A DNA stretch of 64,000 nucleotides from assembly GCA_015056575.1 (NCBI GenBank), contig SVGA01000017.1, forward strand, positions 1 through 64,000, read 5' to 3'. Below, in pieces: positions 42,873-52,303 of this stretch; positions within the stretch are counted from its first letter, which is position 1, and every line of letters begins with the position of its first letter. The notes beneath the pieces were generated by a model that saw only the letters and a program-made list of their open reading frames with translations, was not told the origin of the DNA and made no database searches. This DNA is from Butyrivibrio sp. (GTDB taxonomy: Bacteria; Bacillota; Clostridia; Lachnospirales; Lachnospiraceae). A program made the position numbers and the translations under genes.

Positions 42873-44732
42873 TCAAATATCCACAGCAACATCCGTGGTA
42901 ATATCGTGTCCTTCAAAGAGGGCCTCGAATTCCTCCCTGCCGATCTTCTCCTTTTCTATCAAAAGAGCTGAGCAGCTGTGGAGGACATCCTCATACTGCA
43001 GGATGATCTCCTTGGCCTTCGTGTAGCATTTCTCAATAATGGTTCTGACTTCCTTGTCAATCTCACCTGCCATAAGTTCTGAGTGCTTCTTGGAGTGAGA
43101 AATATCATATCCGATAAATACATCTTCCTCATTGTCATCGTAGTTTACAACGCCGATGCTGTCTGACATTCCGTATTTGGTGACCATACTCCTTGCTTCC
43201 TGTGTGGCCTTTCTGATATCGCTGGAGGCGCCTGTGGTGATATCACCGAATACGATCTCCTCCGCAATCCTTCCACCAAGAGAAACCATGATATCCTGCA
43301 GCATCTTGGTCTTTGTAAGGAACATGTCGTCCTTCTCCGGAAGAGGCATGGTGTAACCTGCCGCTCCAAGACCTGTGGGAATAATGGAAATGGTGTGCAC
43401 AGGGCCAACCTCCGGAAGAACATGGAAGAGAATGGCATGACCTGTCTCGTGGTAAGCCGTGATCTTTTTCTCCTTGTCGGAGATGATGCGGCTGTGTTTC
43501 TCGGTTCCGATACCAACCTGGACAAAGGCCTTGTTGATATCATCCTGTTTGATGAATGCTCTGTTCTCCATGGCCGCGTTGATCGCAGACTCATTCAGAA
43601 GGTTCTCAAGATCGGCGCCGGTGAAACCTGCGGTTGTCTGGGCAACCTGCTTCATATCTACATCCTCGGCAAGAGGCTTATTTCTGGCATGAACCTTGAG
43701 GATATCCTCTCTGCCTCCGATGTCCGGTCGTGAAACAGTGATCTTCCTGTCAAAACGTCCGGGTCTTAAGATGGCAGGATCCAGAATATCCACTCTGTTG
43801 GTGGCCGCCATAACAATAATTCCCTCATTTACTCCAAAGCCGTCCATCTCAACCAGCATCTGGTTAAGTGTCTGCTCTCTCTCGTCGTGTCCGCCGCCCA
43901 TACCGGTTCCGCGCCTTCTGGCAACGGCATCTATCTCATCAATGAATACGATGCAGGGGGAATTCTTCTTGGCCTCGGCAAAGAGATCTCTTACTCTTGA
44001 CGCACCCACACCTACAAACATTTCCACGAAATCAGAACCTGAAATGGTAAAGAAGGGAACTCCCGCCTCTCCGGCAACGGCCCTTGCAAGCAGGGTCTTA
44101 CCTGTTCCCGGGGCACCCTCCAAAAGAACTCCCTTGGGGATCCTTGCCCCGACTTTGGTGAATTTCTCGGGGGACTTCAGAAATTCGATGATCTCGGCAA
44201 GCTGCTCCTTCTCCTCCTTGAGACCGGCCACATCGTTTAAAGTGACCTTGTTGTCCTCCTTGGTGGACATCCGGGCTCTACTCTTTCCGAAATTCATCAT
44301 CTTGCTGTTGCCTGCATTATTGTTCTGGGCGTTGGAGAACAACGTCATCACAAATACCATGACAATAATGATCGCAACGATCGGCACAATGCCGTTGATC
44401 AGCACATTATCTGCGGGAACATCCTTGACCTCAGTCATTACGTGGTTCGCATTGAGGTAGCTCTCGATAGCGGCAACATCTGTGGAATTAAAGGTCACAT
44501 CGTCGCTTCCGTCGTTGAAGCTCACCTTAACGGATCCCGTGGGGGTCTCCGCATTGGGCATGATCACCACGTACCTTACTCTTCCTGCGGAAACATCCAT
44601 CTCAAGAGATGTTCTCGTATATTTCACATTATTAGTAGAGATCAGTCCCCTGCCGTATTCAAGCATAACAACCACAAACAGAAGAATGATCACAAAAACA
44701 AAGATTGAATTAAAATTCTTTGAACGATTCAA
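42873..44732 (-). CDS. ftsH: ATP-dependent zinc metalloprotease FtsH
   Basis: A 619-residue membrane protease that degrades damaged membrane and short-lived cytosolic proteins. Two membrane segments (about 8-26 and 110-130) flank an extracytoplasmic domain. The AAA+ module has Walker A GAPGTGKT (about 205), Walker [10 protein letters not shown] and the second region of homology [20 protein letters not shown]; the protease has HETGH (about 430). The only plausible start is TTG at 44,732, with AAGGGG about 13 nt upstream; no ATG occurs before the first membrane segment. Last gene of the tilS-hprT-ftsH run. Confidence 0.96.
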   Translation of the reverse strand: MNRSKNFNSIFVFVIILLFVVVMLEYGRGLISTNNVKYTRTSLEMDVSAGRVRYVVIMPNAETPTGSVKVSFNDGSDDVTFNSTDVAAIESYLNANHVMTEVKDVPADNVLINGIVPIVAIIIVMVFVMTLFSNAQNNNAGNSKMMNFGKSRARMSTKEDNKVTLNDVAGLKEEKEQLAEIIEFLKSPEKFTKVGARIPKGVLLEGAPGTGKTLLARAVAGEAGVPFFTISGSDFVEMFVGVGASRVRDLFAEAKKNSPCIVFIDEIDAVARRRGTGMGGGHDEREQTLNQMLVEMDGFGVNEGIIVMAATNRVDILDPAILRPGRFDRKITVSRPDIGGREDILKVHARNKPLAEDVDMKQVAQTTAGFTGADLENLLNESAINAAMENRAFIKQDDINKAFVQVGIGTEKHSRIISDKEKKITAYHETGHAILFHVLPEVGPVHTISIIPTGLGAAGYTMPLPEKDDMFLTKTKMLQDIMVSLGGRIAEEIVFGDITTGASSDIRKATQEARSMVTKYGMSDSIGVVNYDDNEEDVFIGYDISHSKKHSELMAGEIDKEVRTIIEKCYTKAKEIILQYEDVLHSCSALLIEKEKIGREEFEALFEGHDITTDVAVDI

Positions 44733-44776
44733 CTTGTATACCGTACCCCTTCAACAATGACTTTTTCCGCCCCGGA

Positions 44777-45301
44777 TCAGCTGAACTCAACCACTCCGAT
44801 AAACGGCAGATTACGATATCTCTGATCGTAGTCAAGGCCGTAGCCCACAACAAACTCATCAGGGATCTCAAATCCGGTATAATCAACCTTTACATCGGTA
44901 ACTCTGCGCTCAGGCTTGTCAAGAAGCGTACAGAGCTTGATGCTTGCAGGCCCTCTGTCTCCCAGCATCTTGATAAGATAGGAGAGAGTTCTTCCGGAAT
45001 CAACTATATCCTCAACAATAAGCACATGCCTGTCCTTCAATGGCTCATCCAGATCCTTCACGATCTTAACCACGCCACTGGACTTTGTTGAACTGCCGTA
45101 GCTTGAAGCAGACATGAAATCCATGGTCACAGGCACGGTAATACGCTTTGCAAGCTCACACATAAAGAAAACGCCGCCCTTTAATACGCACACAAGGTGT
45201 ACAGTCTCTCCGGCATAATCCCTGCTGATCGCCGCTCCCAGCTCCTCGATCCTTTTATTAACTTCCTCTTCCGATAATAATTTGCGAACTGATTCAGCCA
45301 T
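44777..45301 (-). CDS. hprT: Hypoxanthine phosphoribosyltransferase
   Basis: A 174-residue purine-salvage enzyme converting hypoxanthine or guanine and PRPP to IMP or GMP. The PRPP-binding motif VLIVEDIVDSGRT is present, with CVLKGGVFF and the flexible-loop SYGSST. It overlaps the tilS end by 8 nt, and GGAGG precedes the ATG. Confidence 0.95.
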   Translation of the reverse strand: MAESVRKLLSEEEVNKRIEELGAAISRDYAGETVHLVCVLKGGVFFMCELAKRITVPVTMDFMSASSYGSSTKSSGVVKIVKDLDEPLKDRHVLIVEDIVDSGRTLSYLIKMLGDRGPASIKLCTLLDKPERRVTDVKVDYTGFEIPDEFVVGYGLDYDQRYRNLPFIGVVEFS

Positions 45302-46709
45302 TCAAATTTCCTCCGTCAATTACATTTACCGCCAGCACATTCCCGGTGGTCTTGCTGACCTTATAGGCCCCGCTCATTCTGTAGCCCGGGACCCAGATCA
45401 CCTGATCCCCGTCAGCTAAGATATACAGCCTGTCCCTGTCATAAACAGGAATCTTAACGTCCGTCATGAACTTGGAGAGTTGCTTAAAGCGCAGTTCTCC
45501 GCCTTGCTCAATTGCTATGACGTCACCCGGACGCCTCGTTCTAAAAACAACTGAATGTATTCTATCATAATCGAACCATTTAGTATATGCGTCCGTGGGT
45601 ATGTTTGTCTGATTTTTATAGGGAAACACCTGTATTGCGACCTTTCCCAACACCGGAATTTCTATTTGGGTTTCTTCTTTCCCGGCCTCTATTGGGATCT
45701 CCCCGGGCTCAGCCGAAATATCTTTTCCCGGGATATAAAACTCTATCCTGTCGTAGACTCTCCTTGCGGTGATACCGTAGGGCAGGTTCACCATACCGCA
45801 GCCCCCGTCTGTCTTTGCAAGATCCAGCACTGAGCTTATATGGGCAAAAGAGATATCTTTTACACTGCCGCTTAGCTGCTCAATGCACTTAAGCACAAGA
45901 TTCCTGCCGATGATCTCCGGCCGGGCAAGAAGCTCCGCCCTGTCAAAGGAAAGCTTCCCCCCGTCAGCGCTGACGATCCTGTCGTAAACCTCATCTGCGG
46001 CCTTTTGCACAAAGAGGTCCGCTTGCCTGAAATCCTCCGCAGCCCTGGCAAGATGCTCTGTGGCCCGGGGATTTAGCTCTTTTTCCAAAAGTGGAAGAAT
46101 CCTGTTCCTTATGATGTTCCTGTGATGGATATTCTCAAGATTGGTGCTGTCCGTGCAGTAGGACTGGCATTTGCCCGCAAGATATTCCTCAATCTCTTTC
46201 CTGCTTACGCAAAGAAGCGGCCTTATGATGTTGTCCCTGACGGGCCTTATGGAGGCGCCGCCGTGGAGAGATGAGCCCCTTATCAGATTAAACAGAAGGG
46301 TTTCCGCCACATCATTCTCGTGGTGAGCAACAGCGATCCTGCTGCCGCCCTTTTCCTTTACGATCCTGTCAAAGGCGCTGTATCTGACCTTCCTTCCGGC
46401 CTCTTCCTCCGTCAGGTGCTCTGCTGCCGCAATGGCAGGCACATCCTCCCTCACCAGCACAAAGTCTATGCCCCGTTCCCTGCAAAAGTCTCCGGCAAAG
46501 TCCGCATCCGCCATGGAATCCTGCCTGATACCGTGCTCCACATGTACCGCTGTGAGGCTTATCTTAAGGATCGCTCTAAGCTCCCACAAGACCGTCAAAA
46601 GAGCTGTGGAGTCGGCCCCACCCGAGAAGCCCACCACGATCATGTCCCCGGGCTTTGTCATCTCCTGTTCCTTTATGAAGTTTAAGACCTTATTCTCAAA
46701 TCCGTTCAT
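45294..46709 (-). CDS. tilS: tRNA(Ile)-lysidine synthase
   Basis: A 471-residue enzyme that converts C34 of the tRNA-Ile CAU anticodon to lysidine so that it reads AUA. The N-terminal PP-loop VGFSGGADSTALL binds ATP; the C-terminal region holds the TilS substrate-binding domains (RFKQLSKFMTDVKIP). The start at 46,709 is preferred: it follows CAGGG and lies after the divIC terminator, whereas the open frame to 46,775 would begin before it. It is followed by hprT and ftsH as in Bacillus. Confidence 0.94.
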   Translation of the reverse strand: MNGFENKVLNFIKEQEMTKPGDMIVVGFSGGADSTALLTVLWELRAILKISLTAVHVEHGIRQDSMADADFAGDFCRERGIDFVLVREDVPAIAAAEHLTEEEAGRKVRYSAFDRIVKEKGGSRIAVAHHENDVAETLLFNLIRGSSLHGGASIRPVRDNIIRPLLCVSRKEIEEYLAGKCQSYCTDSTNLENIHHRNIIRNRILPLLEKELNPRATEHLARAAEDFRQADLFVQKAADEVYDRIVSADGGKLSFDRAELLARPEIIGRNLVLKCIEQLSGSVKDISFAHISSVLDLAKTDGGCGMVNLPYGITARRVYDRIEFYIPGKDISAEPGEIPIEAGKEETQIEIPVLGKVAIQVFPYKNQTNIPTDAYTKWFDYDRIHSVVFRTRRPGDVIAIEQGGELRFKQLSKFMTDVKIPVYDRDRLYILADGDQVIWVPGYRMSGAYKVSKTTGNVLAVNVIDGGNLNG

Positions 46710-46724
46710 AAACCCTGTGATATG

Positions 46725-46766
46725 AAAAGCGCAGACCCATACAAGAGCGTATGAATGTCTGCGCTT
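46725..46766 (-). terminator. Terminator between divIC and tilS
   Basis: Stem AGCGCAGAC/GTCTGCGCT enclosing an inner CATACG/CTTGTATG pairing, followed by TTTT on the minus strand. Confidence 0.85.
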
Positions 46767-46783
46767 CATTTCCAAGAAAACAA

Positions 46784-47095
46784 TCAGTTACCCGTGTTCT
46801 TGAAGATGATCTCCCCCGGGTATACCAGCCCCAGTTTCTCTTTGGCTGTGTCCTCTATGTATTTACGCGTCTCCGTATACTTCTCAAATTCCGCGATCTC
46901 TTCGCTCCGCTGCGTCTCCTCCGCAATCTGAGTCTCGAGAGCGGCCTCCCTGGCATGATACTCCTCAGCCTTCTGCATAAGCCCAACACTCTTGATGGAC
47001 ACAACTGTCACAAGAATGAGAACCACAATTGCGGCCCAGATGATACCTGCCCGGTTCTGGAAGCGACGCCTTTTGTACCGTGCTCTGGTTGCCAT
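46784..47095 (-). CDS. divIC: Septum formation initiator (DivIC/FtsB family)
   Basis: A 103-residue bitopic membrane protein: basic N-terminus, one membrane segment (about 19-38), and an extracellular coiled coil (about 40-75) closing with EKLGLVYPGEIIF, characteristic of FtsB/DivIC. It bridges division proteins at the septum. GAGGAG precedes the ATG. It follows rqcP after only 66 bp; the yabP and yabQ genes found here in spore formers are missing. Confidence 0.9.
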   Translation of the reverse strand: MATRARYKRRRFQNRAGIIWAAIVVLILVTVVSIKSVGLMQKAEEYHAREAALETQIAEETQRSEEIAEFEKYTETRKYIEDTAKEKLGLVYPGEIIFKNTGN

Positions 47096-47161
47096 AATTC
47101 TCCTCTCGAACTAACCCATAGTCCTGTATTTATTGTAATACAGGCGTTTCGAGGCTGTCAA

Positions 47162-47401
47162 TCAGATGTAGCGGTAAAGCTCGCTCACATCCTCTTTGTG
47201 GATTGTCTCCCGGACGTCCAGAACTTCTACCTTTACCTCCTTGTTGCCGAAGGCGATGGTGATCTTATCTCCCGCCTTTACCTCAGCAGAGGCCTTGGCG
47301 GGTCTGTCGTTTATCATTACCCTTCCCGCATCGCAGGCCTCATTTGCAACAGTCCTGCGCTTTATAAGTCTTGTTACCTTCAAATATTTATCGAGTCTCA
47401 T
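47162..47401 (-). CDS. rqcP: S4-domain RNA-binding protein RqcP (YabO)
   Basis: A 79-residue protein consisting of one S4 domain (MRLDKYLKVTRLIKRRT, then EACDAGRVMINDRPAK). By size and synteny it is YabO/RqcP, which helps RqcH add alanine tails to peptides on stalled 50S subunits. It starts 3 nt after the PEGA protein gene, with AGGGGAC inside that gene's end, so the two are coupled. Confidence 0.9.
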   Translation of the reverse strand: MRLDKYLKVTRLIKRRTVANEACDAGRVMINDRPAKASAEVKAGDKITIAFGNKEVKVEVLDVRETIHKEDVSELYRYI

Positions 47402-47404
47402 TTT

Positions 47405-49114
47405 TTAGTCCCCTGACGCTGTTGATGCTGCGTCGTTTTCCTCCTCACTACTGCTGCTCTCTCCCGGTTCGTCACCCTCTGAGGGTCCCTTGGGAGGAGT
47501 TGTCACTTCGCTGGCGGCAGATGATGGATCGCTTTCCTCGGAAGAGCCCTCCGATGAAGCACTGCTGCCCCGGTCAGATGAGGAATCATCACCGGAATCC
47601 TCCGAAGAGGCCTCTGAAGAAGCCTCGCTTGAAGAGGAGCTGTCCTTGCTGCTGTCGGATGAAGATCCGTCATCTTTTTTGATCTTCTTTAATTCAGGGA
47701 AACTGTAGTTAAGGTCAGTTTCCTCTGTATCTACGCTGATCCTGTAGCTCTTGGTCTCATAGCCGTCTCTTTTTAAGATAACTTCATGAGTTCCGGAGAC
47801 CTTCTGAAAACTGCAGGGTATCAGGCCTATATACTTGCCGTCCATGTAAAGCTCCGCATTGTAGGGGGCATCCACATAGATCTTATGTCCTTTAATGACC
47901 TTGTTCTGACTGGGTTTGTCCTTGTCAGAGCTGTTGCCGCTGATGGTAGATGCTGTCGAAGCTGCGGCAGAGCTCTTCTTTCCGGCATCTATTTCTCCGG
48001 TGCTTTTGCCGACGCTCTTCTTATTTGAAGCCTGGTCGGAAACGTCTCCTGTAGATACTCCCGCTCCCGATGATGACGAGCTTGAAGCATCGGCAGAAGT
48101 ATCTTTTTCAAGTTCTATCCTTACAACAGACTTGGGGGTTCCCACCTTAAGATATCTGTCCTGGGTCACATAGCCGTCAGCCATGATCTTCAGGGAATGA
48201 TAGCCGTATCTCACTGACTGGGGAACATCCGTAAGGATCTTCTGTCCGTCCACAAAAACCTCCGCGTCGGAAGGTGTGATCTCGAATGTAACAAGCCCCT
48301 CCTTGGGCTTAGTGATGGTGACATTGCTGGTGTCTACTACTGTTTCCTTGTTTCTGGAGATGCTTACAGGCTGCTGATAGTTGGCGCCGTTACCAAGGAT
48401 CTGCATGGTGTAGTCCCCTTCAGGGGCGCTAAGGAGCATATTGGGAGATATCTTGTAGATAACTTCATTGTCCAGCTCAAACCATGCTCCCACAAGGCTG
48501 TGATCCTCTACCGTGTCCGAAGAAAGGCTCACATATCCGTGGCCTCCGGTGACGATGACGCTGTAGATATCATGTCCTATGCCTCTTACTGTCACTCTGT
48601 CGGTGGAGAGAATGTCTTCGGCCAGAGCCGGCTCTCCGTCTGCTATGACCAGCGTTCTGGCATCCAGATTATAGGGCTCGCCGTGGATCTTGCTGACTCC
48701 GTCGCTTCGCACAAAGTCATGGTCTCTCGTATCCTCGATCTCCCAGGCCTCATCCGAAACATCCAGCGTTGTCACATGTTTGGTGCTTTTTAAGAAGGTG
48801 ACATCCACAATCTGTCCCACTTCCAAAAGAGCCGGGGAAAGTACCACGCCTCTTTTGTCGTACATCATACTGGTGTTGTCATAGCTTAAAGTATAGGTCT
48901 TGCCTGTGGTGTGATTCCTTAAACGAATAAACCTGCCCTCAAGGTCTATATCCCTTATGGCTGCGGTGTCGGCGGAGTCATACTTGCCGACAAGGGAGAT
49001 GTTGATCTTCCCGCTGTCGGTGGCAAGAGCCCGCTGCCCCGGAATGACTGTCAAAAGAAACATCACCAAAACGAGCGCCAATGCAGTTGTCTTTTTTAGG
49101 TTACTAGTCTTCAT
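47405..49114 (-). CDS. Exported PEGA-domain protein with Ser/Glu-rich tail
   Basis: A 569-residue protein with an N-terminal signal peptide (about 1-32, ending RALA). Beta-rich N-terminal modules lead to two PEGA-type domains: one near 265-330 (SDAEVFVDGQKIL...) and one near 405-460 (APYNAELYMDGKYIG...GYETKSYRI). Ser-rich linkers separate them, and the last 100 residues are a repetitive Ser/Glu/Asp tail, probably disordered. It may be a surface protein; no sortase motif. The start at 49,114 uses GAGGG overlapping the cca stop codon. Confidence 0.85.
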   Translation of the reverse strand: MKTSNLKKTTALALVLVMFLLTVIPGQRALATDSGKINISLVGKYDSADTAAIRDIDLEGRFIRLRNHTTGKTYTLSYDNTSMMYDKRGVVLSPALLEVGQIVDVTFLKSTKHVTTLDVSDEAWEIEDTRDHDFVRSDGVSKIHGEPYNLDARTLVIADGEPALAEDILSTDRVTVRGIGHDIYSVIVTGGHGYVSLSSDTVEDHSLVGAWFELDNEVIYKISPNMLLSAPEGDYTMQILGNGANYQQPVSISRNKETVVDTSNVTITKPKEGLVTFEITPSDAEVFVDGQKILTDVPQSVRYGYHSLKIMADGYVTQDRYLKVGTPKSVVRIELEKDTSADASSSSSSGAGVSTGDVSDQASNKKSVGKSTGEIDAGKKSSAAASTASTISGNSSDKDKPSQNKVIKGHKIYVDAPYNAELYMDGKYIGLIPCSFQKVSGTHEVILKRDGYETKSYRISVDTEETDLNYSFPELKKIKKDDGSSSDSSKDSSSSSEASSEASSEDSGDDSSSDRGSSASSEGSSEESDPSSAASEVTTPPKGPSEGDEPGESSSSEEENDAASTASGD

Positions 49115-49121
49115 TTTTCCC

Positions 49122-50474
49122 TCACTTGCCATGATCCTTCATGAACACGTTTCTTAGGCGCTCCGGCTCTAGCAAATATTCCCTGGTATTGTGGGACGGC
49201 TCTTCGAGTACATCTGAAAGCATCGCGTTTAATATCCTGCCCATGTCCGGCCCCGGCTTTATGCCTGCTTCCTTGAGATCCCGGCCGTTTACAGCCAGAT
49301 CTTTAATGGTTATGCACTCATTTTTCTCAAGGATCAGTTTGTACTGCTCCCTTATCTCATCAAGGTCCTCGAGCTTATCCTCTCTCATATAGCCGCTCTG
49401 GGCCATAGTGTCCGCGTATCTTACTTCTATCCACAAAGAGAAGTCCTCGGCTCCGACCCGGTTCATCATTTTCCTTACATTTTTATCCGTAACGGGAAAC
49501 CTGTCATCATGATATCTTATAAGGTTGCAGACTCTGTCCATGGTGTCCCTGTCGAACTTAAGCCTTCTGAATATGGCTTTTGCCTCCTCAACCCCCTTCT
49601 CCTGGTGGTTGTAGAAATGGCTTACGCCCTCCTCATCTACTGTCATTGTATCAGGTTTGGCAATATCATGCAGCAGCATGGTCAGCCTCAGTATCCGGTC
49701 CGGACGCACATGCTTCATGCTCTCGATTATATGGTCCCCCACATTGTAGGCGTGATGCCTGTTGTTCTGGGGAGTTTCCATGCACCTGTCAAACTCAGGC
49801 AGGACCACTGCGGTGATCCCCAGTTCATAGGCTGTTTTTATCTTCTCGGGGTGATCGGAGGTGACGATCTTCACCAGCTCAGTCTGCACCCTCTCGGCAC
49901 TTATCTTTTCAAGGTTAGGAGCCAGCTTTCTTATGGCCTCCACTGTCCTTTCTTCTATCTCGTAGTCAAGCTGAGCAGCAAACCTGACAGCTCTCATGAT
50001 CCTGAGGGCATCCTCGGTAAGCCTTTCCATGGGATTGCCAACGCACCTTATTATCCTGTCCTTAAGGTCCCGCTCTCCGCCGAATCTGTCTATCAGGCCT
50101 TCTTCATCGTTGTAGGCCATGGCATTGATGGTAAAGTCTCGCCTCTTCATGTCCTCGGTGAGATCCCTGGTAAAGGTTACCTCGCTGGGGTGCCTGCTGT
50201 CCTCGTACTTGCCGTCAATCCTGTAAGTGGTAACCTCATACCCCTCTTTGCCCATCATAACCGTGACAGTTCCATGCTGTATCCCTGTGTCCACGGTCCT
50301 TCTAAACAGCTTCTTTATATCCATCGGCATTGCATTGGTGGTAATATCCCAGTCCATGGGCTCTCTTCCAAGAAGCGCATCCCTGACACAGCCCCCCACG
50401 ATATAAGCCTCAAAACCGGCCTTGTGAATGACCTCCAAAATCTTTTTGGGATTATCCGGAATCAAAATCTTCAT
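49122..50474 (-). CDS. cca: CCA-adding tRNA nucleotidyltransferase
   Basis: A 450-residue class II enzyme that adds CCA to tRNA 3' ends, needed here because neither tRNA gene of the window encodes CCA. The N-terminal nucleotidyltransferase fold has IVGGCVRDALLGR and the metal-binding DWDITTNA; the central helical part has RRDFTINAMAY and the RRxxR-type nucleotide motif; an HD domain (LLHDIAKPD) lies at about 255-350. The ATG has no ribosome binding site beyond AGGT touching it, and a TTCACA-17-TATTAT promoter ends 6 nt before it, suggesting a leaderless mRNA. Confidence 0.94.
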   Translation of the reverse strand: MKILIPDNPKKILEVIHKAGFEAYIVGGCVRDALLGREPMDWDITTNAMPMDIKKLFRRTVDTGIQHGTVTVMMGKEGYEVTTYRIDGKYEDSRHPSEVTFTRDLTEDMKRRDFTINAMAYNDEEGLIDRFGGERDLKDRIIRCVGNPMERLTEDALRIMRAVRFAAQLDYEIEERTVEAIRKLAPNLEKISAERVQTELVKIVTSDHPEKIKTAYELGITAVVLPEFDRCMETPQNNRHHAYNVGDHIIESMKHVRPDRILRLTMLLHDIAKPDTMTVDEEGVSHFYNHQEKGVEEAKAIFRRLKFDRDTMDRVCNLIRYHDDRFPVTDKNVRKMMNRVGAEDFSLWIEVRYADTMAQSGYMREDKLEDLDEIREQYKLILEKNECITIKDLAVNGRDLKEAGIKPGPDMGRILNAMLSDVLEEPSHNTREYLLEPERLRNVFMKDHGK

Positions 50475-50480
50475 ACCTAA

Positions 50481-50509
50481 ATAATATCGTAAACCCCGAA
50501 ATTTGTGAA
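50481..50509 (-). promoter_or_regulatory. Promoter of cca, leaderless geometry
   Basis: Minus strand TTCACA (50,504-50,509), 17-bp spacer, TATTAT (50,481-50,486); six bases then the ATG at 50,474. Confidence 0.65.
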
Positions 50510-50524
50510 TTAAAACGTAAATAA

Positions 50525-50553
50525 TTCACTTTTGGGGTTATAAGTTATATACT
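50525..50553 (+). promoter_or_regulatory. Promoter of the GGDEF tandem pair
   Basis: TTCACT (50,525-50,530), 17-bp spacer, TATACT (50,548-50,553). The -35 hexamers of the two divergent promoters form the arms of an inverted repeat (AACCCC...GTGAATT/AATTCAC...GGGGTT, about 50,492-50,539), so one regulator could see both. Confidence 0.6.
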
Positions 50554-50581
50554 AAATATGTGAAATTATGAGGATTATTGT

Positions 50582-52303
50582 ATGAAATTATGGAACAACC
50601 GTCGGTACGGCAGGATATTGGCTTTGGCTCTGCTTGTGGCGGCTATATGGCTGTTGGCAGAATCATCCACACAAGTCCTTACTCCCGGAGATAAGGTTAT
50701 AAGCCTCACCTCAGGGTGGAATATCAGCAAAAACGGCGAGCAGTTGTCTACGGACTCCCTGCTGGACGCTAATATCGGTGTCATAAACCATCAGGACGTC
50801 ATTGTTATCTCCAGGACCATCGAGGATTATGGCATTGTCACTCCATGCGTTTCTCTCTACACTTCCCACACCATCAACGATGCATATATAGATAATAAAC
50901 TGGTATATTCCTTCGGCAGGGATTATTTCAGCCGCAACAAGACCGTTCCAAAGAAGAACAACTATATCCCTCTGGGCTACGACTGCGTGGGAAAAGAGCT
51001 AAAGCTCATAATCAGCGGAACGAGAGACGGAGCAACCTCCGGTCTTCCCAGCATACTTCTCGGGGAAAGAGGAACACTTTTTTCCTATGAGATAATACGA
51101 ATGCGCTACAATCTGCTTATCGGTCTGTTCCTTATTGCTCTGGGCCTTATCCTGATGGTCCTGTCGCCCTACATGGTCATATATCATCACAACGATCTTA
51201 GGCTCTTCTTCAGCGGCCTTTGTTCACTGCTGCTGGGCATCTATTGTCTGTCCTACTACGGACTTATAGAGCTTATGTGCAACAATTCTTTGATCAACAC
51301 CATAAGCGAATACTCTTCTCTTTATAATATCCCGACAGTGCTTTTGGGGTATCTTATCTGCGTTTATCCCGGGAAGCTAAAAAAAGTCTTCAAGATCCTT
51401 TTTGCCTTCAATCTGGTGGTGTTTATGTCAGTACTGCTGCTTTGCTTATTTTCCGTCAGCAGGATCTCGGATTTTACAGGTCTTTTACATACCATGGCCA
51501 TTTCGGAAGGCCTGTTGTCGATCTTTGTCATCCTTTATGATTACATTCGGAAGGTTCACAAGACCGGCAGACACAGCATCAACTCGGATATCGTTTTCCT
51601 GATAGGGATACTGCTGTTCACCTTTCTGTCGGTATGCGACATCGTCAAATACAACTATGAAAAATACATCGGTCTGAGAGGTGAGCGCTATGCCACCATC
51701 ACGGGATTCACCTTTGGGTCTCTGGCTCTTGTGGCGTCTCTTCTTATCAGTTACCTTCTGTATATCATCTACAACTCCAATGTGGATTCCATGCAGAGCC
51801 GCATCGCGTCCCTGGCATTCACGGACCCGCTGACCGGCCTTGCCAACAGAACCCGCTGTGAACAGGTTCTTGATATGCTGACGGAAGAACACAGCACCTA
51901 CACCATAATCAGTCTTGATCTCAACAAGCTGAAAACCGTTAACGACACCTTGGGGCACCACGAGGGAGACCGCCTGATCTCAGGCTTTGCCACGATCCTT
52001 TCCGACTGCTTCTGGGATGCTAATCTTGTGGGAAGAATGGGGGGCGATGAGTTTATCGTGGTTCTTACCGAAGAAAGAGCTCTTAGCTGCACCAAAAGAA
52101 TACATGAACTCTATTCCATGATAAACGACTGGAATCGCAAGGAGCAGCATTTCAAGTACAGCTCTTCCTATGGCTACGCCTACAGCTATGAGGTTCCTTC
52201 GGGTTCTGCCCAGGAGGTATATATGCTGGCAGACAGCCGCATGTATGAAATGAAGCGGGAACATCAGGCCCGGGAGGAAAAGGAGGTGGCAGGAAATGCG
52301 TAA
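50582..52303 (+). CDS. Membrane GGDEF diguanylate cyclase, first of tandem pair
   Basis: A 573-residue protein: membrane segment near 12-28, an extracellular beta-rich domain (about 30-175, similar in layout to 7TMR-DISM sensor domains), seven membrane segments (about 180-395), then GGDEF (about 410-560) with DPLTGLANRT and active-site RMGGDEF. No RxxD inhibitory site. GAGGATT precedes the ATG. It overlaps the next gene, a paralogue, by 8 nt. Confidence 0.88.
   Translation: MKLWNNRRYGRILALALLVAAIWLLAESSTQVLTPGDKVISLTSGWNISKNGEQLSTDSLLDANIGVINHQDVIVISRTIEDYGIVTPCVSLYTSHTINDAYIDNKLVYSFGRDYFSRNKTVPKKNNYIPLGYDCVGKELKLIISGTRDGATSGLPSILLGERGTLFSYEIIRMRYNLLIGLFLIALGLILMVLSPYMVIYHHNDLRLFFSGLCSLLLGIYCLSYYGLIELMCNNSLINTISEYSSLYNIPTVLLGYLICVYPGKLKKVFKILFAFNLVVFMSVLLLCLFSVSRISDFTGLLHTMAISEGLLSIFVILYDYIRKVHKTGRHSINSDIVFLIGILLFTFLSVCDIVKYNYEKYIGLRGERYATITGFTFGSLALVASLLISYLLYIIYNSNVDSMQSRIASLAFTDPLTGLANRTRCEQVLDMLTEEHSTYTIISLDLNKLKTVNDTLGHHEGDRLISGFATILSDCFWDANLVGRMGGDEFIVVLTEERALSCTKRIHELYSMINDWNRKEQHFKYSSSYGYAYSYEVPSGSAQEVYMLADSRMYEMKREHQAREEKEVAGNA

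Noticed and set aside
43696..44460. A 254-codon frame opposite ftsH
   Set aside because: Antisense to a highly conserved gene, with serine-rich low-complexity translation typical of a shadow frame.
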